Positions 45,155 through 53,328 of a DNA stretch of 64,000 bases are shown here, one piece after another. The notes beneath the pieces are model-generated. The model did not search any database. It saw only the letters and a list, made by a program, of their open reading frames with translations, and was not told the DNA's origin. The stretch covers positions 367,105 to 431,104 of the forward strand of contig CT978603.1 in the NCBI GenBank assembly GCA_000063525.1, written 5' to 3'. Position numbers and translations under genes: made by a program. This DNA is from Synechococcus sp. RCC307 (GTDB lineage: Bacteria; Cyanobacteriota; Cyanobacteriia; PCC-6307; Cyanobiaceae). Every line of letters starts with the position of its first letter. Position 1 is the first letter of the stretch.

Positions 45155-45973
45155 TCAGAACAGTTTGGTTTGCATGAGTTGGCGCATCTTGGCCCGCAGG
45201 CCGCGGCGCTGTTTGGTGGGATCGGGCAGCGGCACTTCTTCGCCTTGCAAGCGCTTGGCGACATTGCGGTAGGCAATCGCCGCTGGTGAGCTCGAGCCAT
45301 TGAGGGTGAGGGGCTCACCCCGGTTGGTGCTGACGATCACCTGCTCGTCTTCAAATACCAAGCCCAACAAGGGCAGCGCCAGGATGTCGGTGACATCGGT
45401 GACGCCCAACATCTCCTGGGACTGCATCATTTTGGGGCGCACCCGGTTGAGCACCAGCTGAATCGGCTCCACCCCACGGGTGTTAAGCAAGCCGATCACC
45501 CGGTCGGCATCGCGCACGGCAGAGACCTCCGGGGTGGTGACCACGATGGCTTCATCAGCTGCAGCAGCAGCATTTTTGAAGCCGTCTTCGATGCCGGCCG
45601 GTGCGTCGATCAACACCACATCGAAGTGGGGTTGGATCAGCCCCACGATCTTCTGCATGTCCTCGGGCTTGAGCCACTCGAGCATGCGTGGGTTGCCAGC
45701 GGGCAGCAGCGCCAGGTTGGGCTGAAGCTTGTGCTTCACCATCGCCTGCTCCAGGCGGCAGTTGCCCGCGAGCACTTCTTGTGCGGTGTAGACGATCCGG
45801 TTTTCCAGGCCCAGCAGCAAGTCGAGGTTGCGCAGGCCGAAGTCGGCATCGAGAACGGCAGTGCGCACCCCCTGGGATGCCAGGGCGATGCCGAGGTTGG
45901 CCGTCAAGGTGGTTTTGCCCACACCGCCTTTGCCGGAGCAAATCAGGATGGTGCGAGTGGATGAGCCAGTCAC
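45155..45973 (-). CDS. minD: Septum-site determining ATPase MinD
   Basis: 272 residues with deviant Walker A SGKGGVGKTTLTANLG, Walker B DVVLIDAPAG and the C-terminal membrane-targeting helix (LRAKMRQLMQTKLF). GTG start at 45973. MinD recruits MinC to the membrane and is removed by MinE. minC is not directly upstream as expected but 2.2 kb away behind three plus-strand genes. Confidence 0.97.
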   Translation of the reverse strand: MTGSSTRTILICSGKGGVGKTTLTANLGIALASQGVRTAVLDADFGLRNLDLLLGLENRIVYTAQEVLAGNCRLEQAMVKHKLQPNLALLPAGNPRMLEWLKPEDMQKIVGLIQPHFDVVLIDAPAGIEDGFKNAAAAADEAIVVTTPEVSAVRDADRVIGLLNTRGVEPIQLVLNRVRPKMMQSQEMLGVTDVTDILALPLLGLVFEDEQVIVSTNRGEPLTLNGSSSPAAIAYRNVAKRLQGEEVPLPDPTKQRRGLRAKMRQLMQTKLF

Positions 45974-46085
45974 AGAGGCTGTGATCCGAGCACTGTGGCT
46001 CAGACAATTAGGTGAATCCGAGGAAATTACAGCCCTTTAATCGATTTATTTGCATCGTTGGTGGCAGCGCAACGAATGGTTCGCA

Positions 46086-47093
46086 ATGACGCGTGGGGTA
46101 ACCACAGCAGGTCATCACCAACAGCTGTTGGTGATGCCTGACGACGGCGTTGAGCCGGTGACTGATTTCATCGCATCGGCCCAGCAGGAGCTGCGTTTAA
46201 AGCAATTCAAGCTGCAGTCGCCTGCCGTTCTCGAGGCGCTGCGTCAGGCCCACGAGCGAGGCGTGCAGGTGCGCGTGATGCTGAATCCCCACACCTCCGG
46301 CGGGGATCGCTGGAACGATCAGGCCTATGCCGCCCTGCAGTCGTGGGGGGTGGCTGTGGCCTGGACGAGTGAATCGTTCCCGGTGACCCACGAGAAATCG
46401 ATCGTGGTGGATGACAGCGCGGCGCTCATTGCCACGTTCAACCTCTCGGATAAGTACTTCACCGAGACCCGTGATTACGGCGTTATCACCTATGCGGCTC
46501 CAGCGGTGGAGCAGGTGATCGATGGCTTTGAGCACGACTGGAACCGCAGCTTCTTCAATCCCGATCTCAGCGTTGGTTTGGTGTGGAGCAGTTTTCACAG
46601 CCGTGGCCAGATGGCCAAAGTGATTGATGCGGCTAAGGAACGCCTGTGGGTTCAGCACCCCAAATTTGTTGATGCGGTCATCCTTGAGCGCTTGATTGCC
46701 GCCTGCGAACGCGGGGTGAAAGTCAGGGTCCTGTGCGGCGGCAAGCACGGCATCTCTGATTGGGACATCTACGACACCTTCGCCAGCCTGCGGGTGCTGA
46801 GCCGCTCAGGGGTGAAGGTTCGCCGCCAGAAACACCTCAAGCTGCACGCCAAGTTGATCGTCGTCGATAAGAAGATGGCGTTGATTGGCTCGATGAACAT
46901 CGATCGCAGTGCGTTCGATCTGCGCCGCGAGCTGGGCATCGAAACCGATGCGCCGGAGGTGCTGGCCCGTTGCGTTGAGCTGTACAAGCACGACTGGAAT
47001 GAAGCCACGCCCTACGCCGCACCGGATCCGTTGGATCCCGCGATGCATGAGGAGGGGGAGCTGCCTCCGGATCCCCACTTCATTCACGAGTGA
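46086..47093 (+). CDS. Phospholipase D-like protein
   Basis: 335 residues with two HKD motifs: THEKSIVVDDSAALIATFN and LHAKLIVVDKKMALIGSMN. There is no signal peptide; it starts MTRGVTTAGHHQQLLVMPDD and should be cytoplasmic. The C-terminus (PDPLDPAMHEEGELPPDPHF) is acidic and flexible. The first HKD motif has Glu between His and Lys (H-E-K) but keeps the pattern. The TTG at 46050 is a weaker start. Followed by a TGATG overlap with the first chromate-transporter gene. Confidence 0.85.
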   Translation: MTRGVTTAGHHQQLLVMPDDGVEPVTDFIASAQQELRLKQFKLQSPAVLEALRQAHERGVQVRVMLNPHTSGGDRWNDQAYAALQSWGVAVAWTSESFPVTHEKSIVVDDSAALIATFNLSDKYFTETRDYGVITYAAPAVEQVIDGFEHDWNRSFFNPDLSVGLVWSSFHSRGQMAKVIDAAKERLWVQHPKFVDAVILERLIAACERGVKVRVLCGGKHGISDWDIYDTFASLRVLSRSGVKVRRQKHLKLHAKLIVVDKKMALIGSMNIDRSAFDLRRELGIETDAPEVLARCVELYKHDWNEATPYAAPDPLDPAMHEEGELPPDPHFIHE

Positions 47094-47668
47094 TGGCAGC
47101 TCAGCTGGATCAAGAACCGTTGGCTGCAGCCCCAAGCCGTAAGGGGTTGTTCCTGGGCATGTTGCAGGTGGCGCTGTCCTCCTTTGGTGGGGGCATGTCG
47201 GCCTGGAGTCAGCGCATCGTTGTTGAGCAGCGCCGCTGGATGAGCAACGAAAGCTTCATCACTGGCCTCACGGTGGCTCGTCTCTTCCCCGGCCCCAATC
47301 AAATCAACATGGCCGTCTACATCGGCGCGCAGTTCCGGGCGTTTGCTGGCGCGGTGGCGGCTGTGGGCGGGATTTTGCTCGTGCCCTTCAGCCTGTTGAT
47401 GCTGATCGGGGTGGTGTATTTCCAGTTCCACGCGGCTCCAGCGGTGGACCGGGTGCTCACCGGGGTGGTGGCAGCGGCAGCGGGCATGGCCCTGTCCATG
47501 GGCTTCAAGATCCTGCACGTGTATTGGCGTGATCCGCTGGCCTTGGGGTTGGCGGCGCTCACCTTTGTGGTGCTGGAGTTCAAGGGGATTGGCCTGATCC
47601 CGGTGGTGCTGGTGTTGGGGCCGATTGCCATGGCCCTCTACTGGCCGCGGCAGCAGCGCCATGGTTGA
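47093..47668 (+). CDS. Chromate transporter, N-terminal half (CHR family)
   Basis: 191 residues with SSFGGGMSAWSQRIVVEQRRW and FPGPNQINMAVYIG, the conserved signature of the first half of ChrA. Five or six helices follow. Two half-size genes encode what is usually one 400-residue exporter. Overlaps the second half by eight bases. Confidence 0.88.
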   Translation: MAAQLDQEPLAAAPSRKGLFLGMLQVALSSFGGGMSAWSQRIVVEQRRWMSNESFITGLTVARLFPGPNQINMAVYIGAQFRAFAGAVAAVGGILLVPFSLLMLIGVVYFQFHAAPAVDRVLTGVVAAAAGMALSMGFKILHVYWRDPLALGLAALTFVVLEFKGIGLIPVVLVLGPIAMALYWPRQQRHG

Positions 47669-48230
47669 TCCCAGCAGCGCTTGGGACACCTGGCTTCAGG
47701 TGGTGTGGACCTTCCTGCGCCTGTCGCTGTTTTCCCTCGGCGGCGGCAACACCTTGCTGGCGGAATACCACCACCTCTCGGTAGAGCGCTTTGGCTGGAT
47801 CACCAGCTCCCAGTTCGCTGACATCTATGCCCTCGCTGAAGCAGCGCCTGGGCCCAGCTCCATGATCGTGGGGCTCTTGGGGCTGGGGGCTGGCTGGGAC
47901 CACGGCCTGGGGTGGGGCCTGTTGTGTGGGGTGAGCGCTGAGGTGGCGGTGTTGCTGCCCTCCACCGTGGTGATGGTGGCGGCGGCCTTGAGCTGGAACC
48001 GGCTCAAAGATGCACCGATTCGCACCGCCTTTGAACGGGGCTTGGGGCCAATCACATTGGGAATCCTGTTCCATGTGGGCCTCACCGTGCTGCGCACGGC
48101 GGACCACAGCGTGGTGGCTTATTTGGTTTCGGCTGTGGTCTGCGCCTTGATGTTGTTCACGCGCATCTCACCGCTGTATTTCATGGCGGTTGCCGGGGTG
48201 CTGGGCGCCATTGGCGTCATCCCCAGCTGA
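47661..48230 (+). CDS. Chromate transporter, C-terminal half (CHR family)
   Basis: 189 residues with FSLGGGNTLLAEYHHLSVER and ALAEAAPGPSSMIVGLLGLG, the second CHR repeat. Functions with the preceding gene as a two-chain CHR exporter of chromate, or possibly another oxyanion. The 3' end overlaps minC by 14 bases. Confidence 0.88.
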   Translation: MVDPSSAWDTWLQVVWTFLRLSLFSLGGGNTLLAEYHHLSVERFGWITSSQFADIYALAEAAPGPSSMIVGLLGLGAGWDHGLGWGLLCGVSAEVAVLLPSTVVMVAAALSWNRLKDAPIRTAFERGLGPITLGILFHVGLTVLRTADHSVVAYLVSAVVCALMLFTRISPLYFMAVAGVLGAIGVIPS

Positions 48231-48897
48231 TCGGCACCCCTAATTGGGCGGCACTGATTGCAATCTCATCGCCCTCGAGCCGCGCTTGCTCGGTGACTCC
48301 TTCCGGCGGCGGTTCTTCCGGGCCGCGCGCCACGGCATCGGCAATGCGCAACTGCAGCGGCCGCAGTTGCAGCGCCACGATGCGCGCGTTGCGGGCGCCG
48401 TGGCATCCGGCATGGGCAATGCCGCGCAGCCGCCCCCAAATCAACACATCACCGCGGGCGCTGATGCGCGCACCAGGATTCACATCGCCCAGCACCAGCA
48501 CCGCGCCATCCACTTCCAGATGTTCGCCGGCGCGCACGGTGCCGCGGTGGACGTGCAACTCGCGCCCAGTGCCCTTGGGCTCTTCAGCGTTCTGAGGAGC
48601 TGGTGGTTCGGCCTGGCTGCGCAGCCCCAGAGCTGCTGAGGCCACCAAGGTGCTGGGCTCGCTGCTGCTCAGCTCCTCGAGTTGAAGACCGGCTTGCTCG
48701 AGGTGCTGAGCAATCGCCTGCAGATGGCTGCATTGCAAAGGCCAGGGACCGGCCTCCATCACCACCCGGCCCTGGGGCGGGTCGGCGCCAAGGGCATGCA
48801 GCACCGCTTCACAAGGATCAGCCCCCGCTTGCCAATCGCCCAGCTGCAGCCGGTGGGGCCAGCCCGGAGCGGGGGCAGGGTCTAGGCGGGCGACCAT
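48217..48897 (-). CDS. minC: Septum-site determining protein MinC
   Basis: 226 residues. The C-terminal beta-helix is clear (LHVHRGTVRAGEHLEVDGAV, LVLGDVNPGARISARGDVLI, WGRLRGIAHAGCHGARNARI), while the N-terminal FtsZ-interacting domain is divergent. ATG at 48897. Normally the first gene of minCDE; here separated from minD by about 2.2 kb of opposite-strand genes. Confidence 0.92.
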   Translation of the reverse strand: MVARLDPAPAPGWPHRLQLGDWQAGADPCEAVLHALGADPPQGRVVMEAGPWPLQCSHLQAIAQHLEQAGLQLEELSSSEPSTLVASAALGLRSQAEPPAPQNAEEPKGTGRELHVHRGTVRAGEHLEVDGAVLVLGDVNPGARISARGDVLIWGRLRGIAHAGCHGARNARIVALQLRPLQLRIADAVARGPEEPPPEGVTEQARLEGDEIAISAAQLGVPISWG

Positions 48898-48944
48898 GGA
48901 GCGAATCCGGCCCGCTCAAGCTAGGGCCACACTTCACCGCTGCC

Positions 48945-49604
48945 ATGGACTGCCCTGCCGCCACGGTGTTCTGCGATTTTGATGGCACTGTCACCAGCGT
49001 CGACACCTTCGATGCGGTGGCCGCTCGTGCTGCGCCGGAGCTCTGGGCTGACCTCAAAGCGCAGCTGTTCCAGTTCGACATCACCCTGCTTCAGGGCATG
49101 CAGGCCTTGGCCGATGCACTGACCCCCCAGGACCTGGAGGCCATGGTGGCTCACATGGGCGAGTACGCCCCGCGCCCTTGCTTCCTGCCGTTTTTGGCGG
49201 AACTGGAGCGGGCTGGTTTGCCGTTTGTGTTGGTGTCCGGTGGGCTTGTGCCCTTGGTGGAAGCGGTGCTGGGGCCCCATCGCCATCGCCTTGATCAATT
49301 GGTTGCGGCTGAGGTGCTGCCCCATCTAGGTGGTGGGCTGCGCTTTGCGTCTCCGTTTGCCAATGGGCAGGAGCTGGTGGCCAAAGCCGAGGTGGTGAAG
49401 CGTTATGGCCGCGGCCGCAGCGTGGTGATTGGTGATTCGATCACCGATTTGGGAATGGCTGAGGTGGCGGATCTGGTGTTTGCCAGAGAGCCCCTCAGTG
49501 GCTGGCTTGAGCAGCGCGGCATCGCCTTTCACCCCTGGGACAGCTTTGCTGATGTGGAGGTTGTTCTCAGGCAGCAGGGGTTGCTGCCTGGAGCTGCTGC
49601 CTGA
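48945..49604 (+). CDS. HAD phosphatase, MtnX/PSP-like (HAD-IB)
   Basis: 219 residues with motif I VFCDFDGTVTSVD, motif II VLVSGGLVP and motif IV VVIGDSITDLGMAEVAD. The pattern fits MtnX or phosphoserine-phosphatase-like enzymes. mtnC in the same window already covers the MtnX reaction, so another substrate is likely. Starts 48945; divergent from minC over 47 bases; overlaps the HD gene by 38 bases at the 3' end. Confidence 0.85.
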   Translation: MDCPAATVFCDFDGTVTSVDTFDAVAARAAPELWADLKAQLFQFDITLLQGMQALADALTPQDLEAMVAHMGEYAPRPCFLPFLAELERAGLPFVLVSGGLVPLVEAVLGPHRHRLDQLVAAEVLPHLGGGLRFASPFANGQELVAKAEVVKRYGRGRSVVIGDSITDLGMAEVADLVFAREPLSGWLEQRGIAFHPWDSFADVEVVLRQQGLLPGAAA

Positions 49605-50823
49605 GCTGATCCCGCACCTCCCTGGGATGCAGCAACCAGGCCAGTTCTTGGGGTTGGCTGAGGCTGTTCACCAGTGGTGAGACCTGCTCAAGCGCTTGCA
49701 GATCTTGACCGTTCCAGAGCCTGAGGCCACCGACATAGGGGCGATAGCCCGTGCTGCGGCGCTCCCTGAGTCCGCAGCACAGGTCGGGATCAAGGCCAGC
49801 GGCTTGTGACAAGCGTTGGGCCATGGCCAGGGCTTCCAGCCGTTGGGTGTGGTCGAGGCCTCGCACGTCGGTGGCTTGCAGCAGATCACGATCGAGCAAT
49901 CGCCGGCAGAGTTCTTGCAGTGGCGCTGGCCCCTCTTCCCGCCAGCGCTGCAGATGATAGCCGGTGCGCAGGTCGTCGTTGGCCAGATAGGTGCTGCTGT
50001 CCATGGCATCGGGATCCCAGAGCCAGCGGGCCATCACGGCATCGGCAAACAGCGCATCGGGTTGGCTTTGGCGGGCTTGTCGCACGATCTGCTGCAACAA
50101 CCAGTTGGCCACGATGTTGAGCCGGTGGTTGTAGACGGTGCTGTACATCAATGAGCGCACCACCAAGTAGTGCTCAACAGCGCTGCGGCCGCGTGGGTGC
50201 AGCGCTAACTGACCATCGGGAGCCAAGGTCAAGGCGGCAATCAGCCGATCGAGATCGAGCTGGCCGTAGCTGGTGCCGGTGCTGTAGCTATCGCGGCGGA
50301 GGTAGTCGAGGCGGTCGCAATCCAGCTGGCTACTGATCAGGGCTTTGGCGGCGGGGTGGGGGCTGCGGCCATGCTCCAGCAGCTCAGCCACCGCCTTGGC
50401 GGTTCCTGGAGCCCAGGCCTCCAGCGGGTCGCGCAGGTCTGGGCACTCCTGCACCAGCCGCGCCGACCAGGCCTCGTGATGCAGGCCAAACATCTCCTCG
50501 CCGGCATGACTCAGCGGGGCATGGCCCACGTCATGGAGCAGGGCGGCCCCATAGATCAGTCCGCGATAGTCGGCCAGCTCTGGAGTGAGGCGTTCGAGGT
50601 GTTGCAGGGCGCGGCGCGCCAGGTGAAGAACGCCGATGGAATGGGTGAAGCGGCTGGATTCCGCGCCATGGAAGGTGAGAAAGGCAGGGCCCAGCTGGCG
50701 GATGCGCCGCAGGCGCTGAAATGCCGGGGCATCGATCAGGGCGATCACCATCGCCTCGGCTGGATCGTTGCTGTCGAGAACGATCTCGCCGTGGAGCGGA
50801 TCGTGGTACGAGCGCCGCTTCAT
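49567..50823 (-). CDS. HD-domain phosphohydrolase (SAMHD1/dGTPase-like)
   Basis: 418 residues. The HD metal site is present: FTHSIGVLH and ALLHDVGHAPLSHAGEE. The N-terminus MKRRSYHDPLHGEIVLDSND and the RLRRIRQLG motif match the YdhJ/SAMHD1-like subfamily that hydrolyses dNTPs; substrate is not certain. ATGA overlap with the upstream ctpA gene shows coupling. Confidence 0.88.
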   Translation of the reverse strand: MKRRSYHDPLHGEIVLDSNDPAEAMVIALIDAPAFQRLRRIRQLGPAFLTFHGAESSRFTHSIGVLHLARRALQHLERLTPELADYRGLIYGAALLHDVGHAPLSHAGEEMFGLHHEAWSARLVQECPDLRDPLEAWAPGTAKAVAELLEHGRSPHPAAKALISSQLDCDRLDYLRRDSYSTGTSYGQLDLDRLIAALTLAPDGQLALHPRGRSAVEHYLVVRSLMYSTVYNHRLNIVANWLLQQIVRQARQSQPDALFADAVMARWLWDPDAMDSSTYLANDDLRTGYHLQRWREEGPAPLQELCRRLLDRDLLQATDVRGLDHTQRLEALAMAQRLSQAAGLDPDLCCGLRERRSTGYRPYVGGLRLWNGQDLQALEQVSPLVNSLSQPQELAWLLHPREVRDQLRQQLQAATPAA

Positions 50824-52052
50824 GCCTCGAGTTGCGTGATCAGTGCCTCTTCAGCGCTGCGCAACCAGGCGTCATCGTCGCTGCCGATGCTGCTGCCACT
50901 GGGCTCGGTGCTGCTCAGGGGCTCATCGGGCTCAAGCCCTTGCCCCTGAATCGCTCGGCCATTGGGCGTTAGGTACCGGGCCACGGTGACGGCCAAGCCG
51001 CTGCCATCGCCAAGGGGCAAGAGCGTTTGGATCTCCCCTTTGCCAAAGCTGGTGCTGCCCAAGAGCTGCGAGCGATCGTTGTCCTGCAAGGCACCAGCCA
51101 AAATTTCGCTGGCACTGGCCGTGCCGCCATTGATCAAGGTGAGCATGGGGCCATCAAAGAGCCGGCCGCCGTTGGCCGGACGTTGCTCATTAATGCCATT
51201 GCGGTCCTGGGTTTCAACAATCACATCGCCAGCGAGGAAGTCGTCGGCAACGGCTAGCCCGGCGCTCACGAGGCCGCCGGTGTTGTTGCGCAAATCCAGC
51301 ACCAGCCCTTCGATGCCCTTGGCTTCGAGATCTGCCAAAGCTTCTTGAACAGCTTCTGGCACCGGTTCGCTGAATTGATTGATGCGCAGATACCCCAGGG
51401 TGTGATCACCACTGCGTAGCCGGCGGCTGCGAACGGGGCGTAGGTCAATCGCCCGCCGTTCGAGATCGAGGCTTTGCTCCTCGCCATCGGGGAGGGTCAC
51501 CTCCAGATGCACGCTGCTGCCGCTGTCGCCCCGCAACAGAGCAGCGCTGCCATCGAGTCCCAGCTCGCTGGTGGCTTGCCCATTGATGCTGCGCAGCAGG
51601 GTTCCATCCACCAGGCCAGCCTCGGCAGCGGGCGAGTCTTCCACCGGGGCGATCACCACCACGCTGCCGCTGTCGTGATGGATGCCGAGCTGAAGCCCGA
51701 TGCCGCTCACCGTTCCTTTGGTGGCCGCTTCCAGTTGGCCGTAGGACTCGGGCCTCAGCAGGCGGGTGTAGGGGTCATCCAGGGGCGCCAGCATGGCGTC
51801 GATCGCGTCATAGGCATCGCCGCGATTGCTGATCGTTTTCTCCAAAGCCTTTTGCCGCAGGCGCCGCCATGGAACGCCGCTGAAGCTGGGGTCCACATAG
51901 CTCTCATTCACCAGCCGCCAAACATCCACCACCAGGGTTTGATCGTCTGTGAGGGCCAGGGCGGAACCGCTGAGCTGCAGGATCAGCAGCAGGGGCAACG
52001 CCAAAACGAAAGCCGGCCTGAAGAAGGCATGCCAAAGCCGAAGCCGGGTCAC
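50820..52052 (-). CDS. C-terminal processing protease (S41, CtpA/CtpZ)
   Basis: 410-residue exported serine protease; the N-terminal signal (AFVLALPLLLILQLSGSALA) directs it to the lumen or periplasm. A PDZ domain (TVSGIGLQLGIHHDSGSVVV ... LRSINGQATSELGLDG) precedes the catalytic Ser-Lys dyad: GGTASASEILAGALQ (Ser) and STSFGKGEIQT (Lys). Cyanobacterial Ctp proteases process the D1 protein; with three paralogs usual, the exact one is not fixed. Divergent from petB. Confidence 0.9.
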   Translation of the reverse strand: MTRLRLWHAFFRPAFVLALPLLLILQLSGSALALTDDQTLVVDVWRLVNESYVDPSFSGVPWRRLRQKALEKTISNRGDAYDAIDAMLAPLDDPYTRLLRPESYGQLEAATKGTVSGIGLQLGIHHDSGSVVVIAPVEDSPAAEAGLVDGTLLRSINGQATSELGLDGSAALLRGDSGSSVHLEVTLPDGEEQSLDLERRAIDLRPVRSRRLRSGDHTLGYLRINQFSEPVPEAVQEALADLEAKGIEGLVLDLRNNTGGLVSAGLAVADDFLAGDVIVETQDRNGINEQRPANGGRLFDGPMLTLINGGTASASEILAGALQDNDRSQLLGSTSFGKGEIQTLLPLGDGSGLAVTVARYLTPNGRAIQGQGLEPDEPLSSTEPSGSSIGSDDDAWLRSAEEALITQLEA

Positions 52053-52117
52053 GGGCTACTCGTTGCTATCAGTAGACTCTCGCCACAACCTGCTTCCGGG
52101 CAACCCTCCCCACCGGC

Positions 52118-52774
52118 ATGGCGAATTCATCCCCTGTCTACGACTGGTTCAACGAGCGTCTTGAGATCCAAGACATCGTTGACGACATCTCTTCGAAATA
52201 CGTGCCGCCCCACGTCAACATCTTTTATTGCCTGGGCGGCATCACCCTGGTCTGCTTCCTAATTCAGTTCGCCACTGGATTTGCGATGACCTTTTATTAC
52301 AAGCCCACGGTGGTGGAGGCCTACAGCTCCGTTCAGTATTTGATGACGGATGTGAGCTTCGGTTGGTTGATTCGCTCGGTGCATCGCTGGAGCGCCAGCA
52401 TGATGGTGCTGATGCTGATCCTGCACGTCTTCCGCGTGTATCTCACTGGTGGCTTTAAGCGTCCCCGCGAGCTCACCTGGGTCACCGGCGTGACCATGGC
52501 TGTGATCACCGTGTCCTTCGGTGTGACTGGCTACTCCTTGCCTTGGGACCAAGTCGGCTACTGGGCCGTGAAGATTGTGTCTGGGGTTCCTGCTGCAGTT
52601 CCTGTGGTCGGCGACTTCATGGTTGAGCTGCTTCGCGGTGGTGAGAGCGTTGGCCAATCAACCCTCACGCGCTTCTACAGCCTCCACACTTTCGTGTTGC
52701 CCTGGTTGCTGGCGGTGTTCATGCTTGCCCACTTCCTGATGATTCGTAAGCAAGGCATCTCTGGTCCCCTCTGA
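52118..52774 (+). CDS. petB: Cytochrome b6
   Basis: 218-residue four-helix heme protein of the thylakoid cytochrome b6f complex. [20 protein letters not shown] at the N-terminus, heme-ligand His in [18 protein letters not shown] and SLHTFVLPW / FMLAHFLM, and the Cys35 (FYCLGG) for the covalent heme c'. Full length; cotranscribed with petD, 58 bases apart. Confidence 0.98.
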   Translation: MANSSPVYDWFNERLEIQDIVDDISSKYVPPHVNIFYCLGGITLVCFLIQFATGFAMTFYYKPTVVEAYSSVQYLMTDVSFGWLIRSVHRWSASMMVLMLILHVFRVYLTGGFKRPRELTWVTGVTMAVITVSFGVTGYSLPWDQVGYWAVKIVSGVPAAVPVVGDFMVELLRGGESVGQSTLTRFYSLHTFVLPWLLAVFMLAHFLMIRKQGISGPL

Positions 52775-52832
52775 TCGGCCAGAAACTTCCTAACCTGATT
52801 ACAACGGTTCAACTCCTTACTTCCCTCCAGCG

Positions 52833-53315
52833 ATGCACATCCTCAAGGAACCGGATCTGAACGATCCCAAGCTGCGCGCCAAGCTCGCCAAGGGCATGGG
52901 CCATAACTATTACGGCGAGCCCGCTTGGCCGAACGATCTCCTCTACATCTTCCCGGTGGTGATCCTCGGAACCATCGCTTGTGTGGTGGCTCTGGCTGTT
53001 CTCGATCCAGCCATGCTGGCTGACAAGGCTGATCCGTTTGCCACTCCTCTGGAAATCCTTCCTGAGTGGTACCTCTATCCGGTCTTCCAGATCCTGCGTG
53101 TGGTCCCCAACAAGCTGCTGGGTATTGCTCTGCAAACCATGATTCCGCTGGGCCTGATGCTGGTGCCCTTCATTGAGAGCTTCAACAAGTTCCAAAACCC
53201 CTTCCGCCGCCCGGTGGCCATGGCCGTGTTCCTGTTCGGCACTGCCTTCACCATCTACCTCGGTATTGGTGCTGCTCTGCCTATCGACAAGTCCCTCACC
53301 TTGGGCCTGTTCTGA
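52833..53315 (+). CDS. petD: Cytochrome b6f subunit IV
   Basis: 160 residues, three helices, starting [20 protein letters not shown]. The quinol-site PEWY motif is in [16 protein letters not shown]. Full length for the family. Follows petB and ends in a terminator that overlaps the invertase gene. Confidence 0.98.
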
Positions 53316-53328
53316 TCTCAGCGTTCAA

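Noticed and set aside
48603-48944. In-frame extension of the HAD gene by 114 codons upstream
   Set aside because: It runs antisense through minC and is Pro/Arg/Gly-rich; homology starts at ATG 48945.
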